Assembly: GCA_963737365.1 (NCBI GenBank)
Contig: CAVTSD010000001.1
Span: 806,001 to 870,000 of the forward strand
Source of the DNA: Roseiarcus sp963737365
Lineage (GTDB): Bacteria; Pseudomonadota; Alphaproteobacteria; Rhizobiales; Beijerinckiaceae
DNA length: 64,000 nucleotides
Reading direction: 5' to 3'
Shown in pieces: positions 55,087 through 64,000 of this stretch (position 1 is the stretch's first letter; each line of letters starts with the position of its first letter). The translations under genes were made by a program, and so were the position numbers. Below the pieces are notes generated by a model that had not been told where the DNA came from, ran no database searches, and saw only the letters and a list, made by a program, of their open reading frames with translations.

Positions 55087-56001
55087 CGTCGCCGCGCTAA
55101 CGGCGCCGATCGGCGACGACGCGGCGGTCGTTCTTGCGCAACCTTCGCCGCTCGCATCGTTCTGGGCCGCGTTTCGGGAAAACCGCGGCGCATTGATCGG
55201 GCTCGCGGTGTTCGCCGTCATCGTTCTCCTGGCGGTGACGGCGAATGTCGTCGCGCCCCACTCGCCGATCGAGCAGTTCCGCGACGCGGTGCGGGCGCCT
55301 CCGGTGTGGGACGCAGGCGGCTCGTGGCGCTTTGTGCTCGGAACCGACGGCGACGGCCACGACATGCTGTCGCGCCTCATCTTCGGCGCGCGCGTGTCGT
55401 TGTTCATCGGCCTTTCGGTGATGTGCGTGTCCTTCATTGTTGGCGTGACGCTCGGGCTCGCGGCGGCGATGACCGGCTCGATTGCCGATGTCGTTATTAC
55501 GCGGTTGATGGATCTGATCATGGCCGTGCCGAGCCTGGTGCTCGCCGTGCTCGTCGTCGCGGTGCTGGGGCCAAGCCTCGCCAACACCATCATAGCCGTG
55601 ACGATCGTCTATCTTCCGAACTTTGTGCGCTTGGCGCGCGCATCCGCGCTCGGCGAACTGAACAAGGACTATGTGACCGCCGCGCGCGTGGTTGGTGTCG
55701 GGCCGCTCCGGCTCGCTGCTTCGACCGTGCTGCCAAACTGCCTCGCTCCTCTCATCGTGCAGGCGGCGCTCGGCGTGTCGAGCGCCATACTCGAGGCGGC
55801 GGCGCTCGGCTTTCTGGGTCTTGGCGCCCAGCCTCCGACCCCGGAATGGGGCTCGATGCTCGCTGACGCGCGCGAATTCATCCGCTCCGATCCCTGGATC
55901 GTCACCTTCCCGGGCTTGGCCATTCTCATCACTGTCATCGCCATCAATCTGACCGGCGACGGCCTGCGCGACGCGCTCGATCCGAAGATGCGGAGAGGCT
56001 G

Positions 56002-56002
<1 letters not shown>
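55076..56002 (+). CDS. dppC: Peptide ABC transporter permease (DppC-like)
   Basis: The 308-residue permease has six helices. After the first helix comes the GTDGDGHDMLSRLIFGARVS motif (DppC-type Gly-Thr-Asp), and the EAA loop KDYVTAARVVGVGPLRLAAS lies near residues 200-219. Start ATG 55076 lies within the previous gene. The stop codon shares a base with the next start (TGATG at 56000-56004). Confidence 0.94.
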
Positions 56003-57002
<1,000 letters not shown>

Positions 57003-57006
<4 letters not shown>

Positions 57007-57965
57007 GCGCCGTGCTCGAGGCCAGGGGCCTGACGCGCGACTACTCGGTCTCGCGCGGCGCGTTCCGCTCTCATGCCACGATCAAGGCGTTGGCCGGTGT
57101 TTCCTTCTCGCTTCAGGCCGGGCGCACTCTGGCGGTGGTCGGCGAATCCGGCTCCGGCAAATCGACCCTGGCCCGGCTGCTCACATTAATCGAAAATCCG
57201 ACAGGCGGCTCGCTGCTGATCGACGGGGAGGATGTCGCCCACGCGAGCGCGGAAACGAGGCGGCGCCTTCGGCGGGAAATCCAGATCGTGTTCCAGAACC
57301 CTTATGGATCGCTCAACCCGCGCCAGACGATCGGAAAGGCGCTCGAGGAGCCGCTGCTCGTCAACACGGAACTTAAGTCCTCTGAGCGCAAGGCTGAGGC
57401 TCTGTCGATCATGGCCAAAGTGGGTTTAAGGCCCGAATATTATTATCGCTACCCGCACATGTTCTCGGGCGGCCAGCGCCAGCGCATCGCAATTGCCCGC
57501 GCGCTCATGCTGAAGCCAAAGATCCTGGTGCTCGACGAGCCCGTGTCGGCGCTGGATGTTTCGATCCGCGCCCAGGCGCTTAACCTGCTCGCCAGCTTGC
57601 AGGAGGAATTCGCTTTGGCTTACGTGTTCGTCTCGCACGATCTGTCGGTCGTGCGTCACATCGCCGACGAGGTGATGGTGATCTACCTCGGCAATGCGGT
57701 CGAGATCGGCGAGCGCGCTACGATCTTCGACCGCCCGCAGCATCCCTACACGCAGGCGCTCCTGTCCGCGACCCCGGTCGCCGACCCGACCGCCAAGCGC
57801 CAGCGCGTCCTTCTTTCCGGCGAGCCGCCATCGCCGTTCGCGCCGCCCCCTGGGTGCGCGTTTCATCCGCGTTGCCGCCTGGCCTTCGATCGTTGCCGCG
57901 TCGAGAAGCCGCCGCTCGAGCACAAGCAGGGACGGGACGTCGCCTGCTGGGCTGCGGCGGCATGA
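57003..57965 (+). CDS. dppF: Peptide ABC transporter ATP-binding protein (DppF-like)
   Basis: The 320-residue ATPase has Walker A GESGSGKS at 47-54, the Q-loop Val-Phe-Gln-Asn-Pro-Tyr, the signature FSGGQRQRIAIARAL and Walker B ILVLDEPVSALD. The C-terminal cysteine segment is FHPRCRLAFDRC. The start is taken as GTG 57003, which overlaps the stop of dppD (GTGA); an ATG at 56943 in the same frame lies within the dppD end and gives a non-homologous leader. It overlaps the GMC gene by ATGA. Confidence 0.94.
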
Positions 57966-59575
57966 GCGTCGAGACGTACGATTTCATCGTCGTCGGCGCC
58001 GGCTCGGCGGGCTGCGTGCTCGCCAATCGGCTGAGCAGCGACCCCCGCAATCGCGTGCTCGTCGTCGAAGCTGGGGGCCGCGACAATTGGATCTGGTTCC
58101 ATATTCCGGTCGGCTATCTCTATGCGATCGGCAATCCGCGCGCCGACTGGATGTTCAAGACGGCGCCCGAGCCCAATTTGGGCGGCCGGTCGATCGCTTA
58201 TCCACGCGGGCGCGTGGTTGGCGGCTCGTCGGCCATCAACGCCATGATCTATATGCGCGGCCAGGCGGCCGATTATGACGGCTGGCGCCAGCTCGGGCTT
58301 GTCGGCTGGGGCTGGGATGATGTGCTGCCCTATTTTCTTCGCCAGGAGGACCATCATGGCGGTCTCAGCGAGCTGCATGGATCGGGCGGCGAATGGCGGG
58401 TCGAGCGCCCCCGTGTCTCCTGGCCCATTCTCGACGCTGTGCGCGAGGCCGGGGTCGAAATCGGCATTCCGAAGATCGCCGACTTCAATCAGGGCGACAA
58501 CGAGGGGTCGGGTTATTTCGAGGTCAACCAGCGCCGCGGCCGGCGCTGGAGCGCGGCGACGGCGTTCCTGAAGCCGATCCTCAAGCGACCGAACCTTCAC
58601 CTTGCGACCGGCGCGCATGTGGAGCGCATCCTATTCGAGGGCCGCCGGGCCACAGGCTTGCGCTTCACCCAGCACGGCTTGAGCCGCGAGGCGCGGGCGA
58701 GCGGCGAGATTATCCTGGCGGCGGGCGCAATCGGCTCGCCTCATCTCCTAGAGCTTTCGGGTGTCGGCGCCCCGGATCGCCTCGCGGTGATCGGCGCGCC
58801 CTTCGTTCACGCGCTACCGGGCGTCGGCGAAAATCTGCAGGACCATCTGCAGCTACGAGCCATCTTTGGTGTCACGGGCGCGCGCACGCTCAATGTCGAT
58901 TATCAGTCGCTGCTGAGACGCGGAATGATGGGGCTGGACTATGGCCTTCGCCGGCGCGGACCGTTGACCATGGCCCCCTCGCAGCTTGGCCTATTCGCCA
59001 GGTCCTCGCGCGACTACGCCACCGCCAATATCGAATTTCATGTCCAGCCGTTGTCGCTTGACCGTTTCGGCGAGCCTATGCACGCCTATCCGGCGATAAC
59101 GGTCAGCGTCTGCAATCTGCGGCCGGAGAGCCGCGGCTCAACCCACATCTCGAGCGCCGATCCGCGCGCTGCGCCAGTCATCCAACCGAACTATCTGTCG
59201 GCTTTTGCCGATCAGCGGGTAGCTGTGGACTCGATCAGATTGACGCGCCGTCTCGTGGCCGCCCCCGCGCTTACGCGCTATGCGCCGCAAGAACTCAAGC
59301 CCGGGGCAAACTTGCAGTCGGACGATGAGGTTCTGCAGGCCGCGGGCGACATCGGCACGACGATCTTCCATCCGGTGGGGACCGCGAAGATGGGGTTGGC
59401 GCAGGATCCTCTCGCCGTGGTCGATGAACGGCTCAAGGTTTACGGCCTCATGGGGCTGCGTGTCGCCGACGCGTCGGTCATGCCGCGCATCACCTCCGGC
59501 AATACCGGTTCGCCGACCATGATGATCGCTGAAAAGGCCGCCGAGATGATCCTTGCCGACGCCCGAGCCGCCTGA
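57962..59575 (+). CDS. GMC-family FAD oxidoreductase (choline dehydrogenase-like)
   Basis: The 537-residue flavoenzyme is of the glucose-methanol-choline family. The FAD-binding VVGAGSAGCVLANRLS is at residues 10-25, followed by the Glu-Ala-Gly-Gly FAD ribose site. The GMC signature 1 lies near residues 82-100 (RVVGGSSAINAMIYMRG), and signature 2 is LAAGAIGSPHLLELSGVG. The catalytic His lies in Ile-Phe-His-Pro-Val-Gly-Thr-Ala-Lys-Met-Gly near 466, and the end has GNTGSPTMMIAEKAA. Its start overlaps dppF (ATGA), so it is translated with the peptide importer; the alcohol substrate is unknown. Confidence 0.92.
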   Translation: MSVETYDFIVVGAGSAGCVLANRLSSDPRNRVLVVEAGGRDNWIWFHIPVGYLYAIGNPRADWMFKTAPEPNLGGRSIAYPRGRVVGGSSAINAMIYMRGQAADYDGWRQLGLVGWGWDDVLPYFLRQEDHHGGLSELHGSGGEWRVERPRVSWPILDAVREAGVEIGIPKIADFNQGDNEGSGYFEVNQRRGRRWSAATAFLKPILKRPNLHLATGAHVERILFEGRRATGLRFTQHGLSREARASGEIILAAGAIGSPHLLELSGVGAPDRLAVIGAPFVHALPGVGENLQDHLQLRAIFGVTGARTLNVDYQSLLRRGMMGLDYGLRRRGPLTMAPSQLGLFARSSRDYATANIEFHVQPLSLDRFGEPMHAYPAITVSVCNLRPESRGSTHISSADPRAAPVIQPNYLSAFADQRVAVDSIRLTRRLVAAPALTRYAPQELKPGANLQSDDEVLQAAGDIGTTIFHPVGTAKMGLAQDPLAVVDERLKVYGLMGLRVADASVMPRITSGNTGSPTMMIAEKAAEMILADARAA

Positions 59576-60048
59576 TGCTGAAGGCCATGCAAACGCCTCG
59601 GCCGGATGGGCGCCAGTCAGAGACGGCGCTGATGATCGCACGCGGGGTGCGACGACTGCTGCGGGGGCGCGGCTTCTCAAGCCTGACCGAACTCGCGCTG
59701 ACCGACGGGCGGCGCGCCGACATCGCGGCAGTCAACAGCGACGGCGAGGTGTGGATCGTCGAGGTCAAGTCATCGCCAGCGGACTTTCGCGCCGACCGCA
59801 AATGGCGCCACTATGCCGCCTGCTGCGACCGGCTCTATTTTGCCATTTCGGAGCATACGCCATTCGACCTGATGCCCGTCGAGGCGGGCCTTATCGTTGC
59901 TGACCCTTACGGTGCGGAAATCGTGCGCGATGCGGAACTGAAGCGCATGGAGCCGGCCAGCCGGCGGGCGCATCTGCTGCGCTTTGCCCTGACGGCCGCC
60001 GACCGGCTGCATCGTCTGGCCGACCCTGCGGGCGCTTTGGAATTCTGA
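59575..60048 (+). CDS. mmcB: MmcB-family DNA repair protein
   Basis: The 157-residue protein matches MmcB (DUF2284/PD-(D/E)XK-like) of alphaproteobacteria, known in Caulobacter for mitomycin C resistance. Features are the N-terminal ARGVRRLLRGRGFSSLTEL, then Gly-Arg-Arg-Ala-Asp-Ile with the acidic centre, Ile-Val-Glu-Val-Lys-Ser-Ser, DFRADRKWRHYAACCDRLYFA and ISEHTPFDLMPVEAGLIVAD. This pattern (Asp, then Glu-Val-Lys) is a restriction-endonuclease-like active site. ATG 59575 shares one base with the GMC stop (TGATG), so the gene is coupled to an operon of unrelated function. A strong terminator follows. Confidence 0.88.
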   Translation: MLKAMQTPRPDGRQSETALMIARGVRRLLRGRGFSSLTELALTDGRRADIAAVNSDGEVWIVEVKSSPADFRADRKWRHYAACCDRLYFAISEHTPFDLMPVEAGLIVADPYGAEIVRDAELKRMEPASRRAHLLRFALTAADRLHRLADPAGALEF

Positions 60049-60058
60049 TCGGATAAAA

Positions 60059-60088
60059 GGAAAGGGCCGCCTCGCGGCGGCCCTTTCC
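60059..60088. terminator. Bidirectional hairpin terminator
   Basis: GGAAAGGGCCGCC at 60059-60071 and GGCGGCCCTTTCC at 60076-60088 form a perfect 13-bp stem with a TCGC loop. It lies between the convergent ends of mmcB (60048) and the PEP-CTERM gene (60112), so it serves both strands; the T-tracts on both sides are short. Confidence 0.85.
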
Positions 60089-60111
60089 GTATCTTTCGGC
60101 AAAGGAGGCGA

Positions 60112-60780
60112 TTAGATCGCGAGCGCCCGACCCTTCGTGTTGCGACGGAACGCGGCGTAGCCGAGACCAGCAAAGCCGAGGGCCATCATCGCCCAAGTCG
60201 ACGGCTCCGGAATCGCAGAGCCAAGGCTGAACTCAAACGCATTCGCATTCGCGTCGTGGAAATCAGCCGTCGTGAACGGACCAAGACCCGAAATTGTGAC
60301 CCACTGATTATCGTTTGGTGCGCTCTGGTTGCCGTTTCCGGGTGCTCCCATCGCCATCAAATCGCTGCCAGTCAAGGTGTAACTATCAACAGTGATCGAG
60401 AGTTGATTTAGGATGCCATCGACGTTGGCGGCGTCAATCGAGCCCCAATAAATCCTGAGGCTGGTCTGAGGCGCGGACCATGTCGCCCGTTCCGTGCCGC
60501 CGGCCTCAACCGCCATATAGGTCGTGCCTGTCGTCGTGGACGTGCCCATTCCCAAAGGAGCGGCATACTGAAATGGGACACTTCCCTTTTCGGTCGCGGC
60601 GGAACCGGACACGAGAGACCAAGTGATGTCACCCAATGTGAAATTGCTTTCGCCCGCAGGAAGCGAAGCAAAGTATTGAGGATCTGCAGGACCTTCCGAT
60701 AGCGTGACAGTGACCGCGCCTGCGGCTCCGGTCAGAGCCAACCAGGCAAGCCCGGTTGTCAACAACAACGTTTTGCGCAT
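60112..60780 (-). CDS. PEP-CTERM-sorted secreted protein 1
   Basis: The 222-residue protein has a signal peptide (about 1-22, MRKTLLLTTGLAWLALTGAAGA) and a C-terminal PEP-CTERM signal: IPEPSTWAMMALGFAGLGYA followed by an Arg-rich end (AAFRRNTKGRA). Such proteins are sorted by an exosortase (EpsH/XrtA) system, often with exopolysaccharide. The middle part is a beta-rich domain with no family I can name. The gene is alone in direction with a PEP-CTERM paralogue upstream; no exosortase gene is in the window. Confidence 0.88.
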   Translation of the reverse strand: MRKTLLLTTGLAWLALTGAAGAVTVTLSEGPADPQYFASLPAGESNFTLGDITWSLVSGSAATEKGSVPFQYAAPLGMGTSTTTGTTYMAVEAGGTERATWSAPQTSLRIYWGSIDAANVDGILNQLSITVDSYTLTGSDLMAMGAPGNGNQSAPNDNQWVTISGLGPFTTADFHDANANAFEFSLGSAIPEPSTWAMMALGFAGLGYAAFRRNTKGRALAI

Positions 60781-61214
60781 CTTAAAAATCCCCTAATCGG
60801 CCGCACACAACTATGGGGTAGCAGCACAGAGAAAGGCTGTCAAGGCGTTTCCGTTGCGTCGCTCCTACTATGTGAAATGGAAAAAGCAGTATAGCTAACA
60901 ACGCAAAGTCCTTGATTAGGTTCGGGTTATGGCTATGGATCGCGTACGCTAAGACAGCCTCACCCCCTGCCGCCCATCCAATTCCTTCCGCAGTGCAAAA
61001 AAAATTGAATTGATGTCGGAAGTCGCCGAAAACCATCCGATTTCGGAGGCGAACTTTCAGAGAAAGGAGGCAGCGACACGAAGATGAGGGCGAAGGTTCC
61101 ATGCCATGCGCCGCTTCAGTCTTCGGGCTCACGCCATCCGACGACAGGACGGCCTTCAAGAAGCGAGACACCCTAGAGGCGCCTCTCGCACTGACTTAGC
61201 AGAAGTCCAGAAGC
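60781..61214. other. 434-bp intergenic stretch between PEP-CTERM genes
   Basis: No gene is supported; the one 129-codon minus-strand frame lacks codon bias and family resemblance. On the minus strand TTGACA (60843-60838) and CTACCC (60821-60816) at 16-bp spacing are a weak candidate promoter for the PEP-CTERM gene at 60780. Confidence 0.35.
60816..60843 (-). promoter_or_regulatory. Weak promoter candidate upstream of PEP-CTERM gene 1
   Basis: TTGACA at 60843-60838 on the minus strand is a perfect -35, and CTACCC (60821-60816) is a poor -10 at 16-bp spacing. It lies 36 bp from the start codon. The alphaproteobacterial -10 consensus is weak, so the call is tentative. Confidence 0.3.
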
Positions 61215-61868
61215 TTATGCTGAGAGCACGGTCATGCGCCGACGAAACCCGGCGCAGCCGAGGACGCAGAAGCCAATCGCCATCATTACCCATGTCGAGG
61301 GTTCAGGAACGGAGGGGGCGACTCCCGTCGCGTTGGTGAACGACACGGTGATAGTGTTCCCCGGTCCGCCGTCTTGAGTAGCGGACAAGGTGAGAGAAAC
61401 CGGGGTGTCGACAAAGCCGCTGCCGGGGGGGCCAGTCACCGTGCCCAACAGGGTGACGCCGATTGAGTCAGGACTACTTGGGTTGCGAGCGACCTCCCCC
61501 ACTGTGGTCAGTGTTTCGGTGAAGGCTCCATTGCTACCCGTCCACGAGACGACAACCTCGGGCACAAGCGGCGACGTCCCAGTCCCAGATCCGAAAATAA
61601 TGTTAGTGTCTGGCGGCGAGGGAGCATAAACCGACACTGTGTCGAAGGCGGCCAGCCCGGATTCGTCGCCCGGACCGATACCGGAAACGAACAGCGTCAA
61701 CTCATCGAGATCGATCGCTGTCGATTGTTCTAAATTCGCCCCGGTGCTGCCGATCGTTCCGCCTATCCCAACGACGCCAAAGTCAATCGTAGCCGCTAAC
61801 GCCGCGGAATTTGCGCAAAGTATCGCAATTACGGCCGCGCCTAGCGCGGTGGCTACAGAAAGCTTCAT
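61215..61868 (-). CDS. PEP-CTERM-sorted secreted protein 2
   Basis: The 217-residue protein has a signal peptide (MKLSVATALGAAVIAILCAN, cleavage near Ala-Leu-Ala) and a C-terminal VPEPSTWVMMAIGFCVLGCAGFRRR sorting signal (quoted in part: PEPSTWVMMAIGF). The body is a Thr/Ser-rich beta domain with a DUF-like repeat of unknown function. ATG 61868 is chosen over the longer frame to 61913 because it starts at the signal peptide. It is a probable paralogue of the neighbour only in its sorting signal, not in its body. Confidence 0.86.
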   Translation of the reverse strand: MKLSVATALGAAVIAILCANSAALAATIDFGVVGIGGTIGSTGANLEQSTAIDLDELTLFVSGIGPGDESGLAAFDTVSVYAPSPPDTNIIFGSGTGTSPLVPEVVVSWTGSNGAFTETLTTVGEVARNPSSPDSIGVTLLGTVTGPPGSGFVDTPVSLTLSATQDGGPGNTITVSFTNATGVAPSVPEPSTWVMMAIGFCVLGCAGFRRRMTVLSA

Positions 61869-61990
61869 GTCCGTTAGTTCCCCCGTGCGCCGCACCATAA
61901 ACCTATGACACATTTACCTGGTTGTAAACCAACCGGTAAGGCGTGCAAAGTCTAAGACGCGGCTTGGAGCGGGACCGGCGCCTCTGTCGC

Positions 61991-64000
<2,010 letters not shown>

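Noticed and set aside
60782..61171. 129-codon minus-strand frame between PEP-CTERM genes
   Set aside because: No codon bias, no ribosome-binding site, no family; treated as intergenic.

Overview
The window is a high-G+C, gene-dense chromosomal segment of an alphaproteobacterium, most likely Rhizobiales and plausibly the Beijerinckiaceae/Methylocystaceae group. The evidence is a CcrM-type adenine methylase beside rnhB, ureA and ureB fused in one reading frame, an MmcB-type protein, alphaproteobacterial gyrB, secA and rpoD, and a type A RNase P RNA. The lineage is inferred from gene content; no rRNA, tRNA or CRISPR array was seen.

Left part (1-13 kb): the start of an O-antigen-ligase-like gene, a family 39 glycosyltransferase, an EamA transporter, then ureD, ureAB and ureC. 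The urease run is interrupted twice. An AbrB/PIN toxin-antitoxin pair lies between ureAB and ureC. Directly after ureC comes an accessory patch (7.15-10.7 kb) holding an AT-rich stand-alone reverse transcriptase, a DUF6883/DUF4926 pair, a broken small gene, an orphan promoter and hairpin, and a 10-bp phased repeat array. ureEFG lie 36 kb away, after the RNase P RNA gene (42.8-45.2 kb). The reverse transcriptase is the best candidate for an undescribed system; it resembles the antiviral (UG/DRT) reverse transcriptases.

Middle (13-35 kb): gyrB, an HpcH/HpaI aldolase, an LTXXQ periplasmic protein, prmC, secA and mutM. A minus-strand catabolic cluster follows: phenylacetate-CoA-ligase-like gene, DpgC-like oxygenase, a TRAP transporter and an IlvD/Edd dehydratase. 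It suggests uptake and oxygen-dependent processing of an aryl-acetate-like or sugar-acid substrate. Then come soxCD and a sugar-type ABC importer without an ATPase gene.

Right part (35-64 kb): an RND efflux pair, an amidase, three tandem glycine-zipper lipoproteins, rnpB, ureEFG, a TetR regulator with a palindromic operator candidate, ccrM, rnhB, ruvC-ruvA-membrane protein-ruvB, a Xer recombinase, a peptide ABC operon coupled to a GMC oxidoreductase and mmcB, two PEP-CTERM proteins, and rpoD running off the right edge. Two diverged copies of a roughly 200-bp intergenic element lie in opposite orientations around the amidase-to-TetR segment.

Several genes carry single-base frame breaks (DUF6883, OYE reductase, secA, dpgC-like). 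SecA is essential, so its break points to sequence errors in at least part of this set, and the other apparent pseudogenes should be judged with that in mind.
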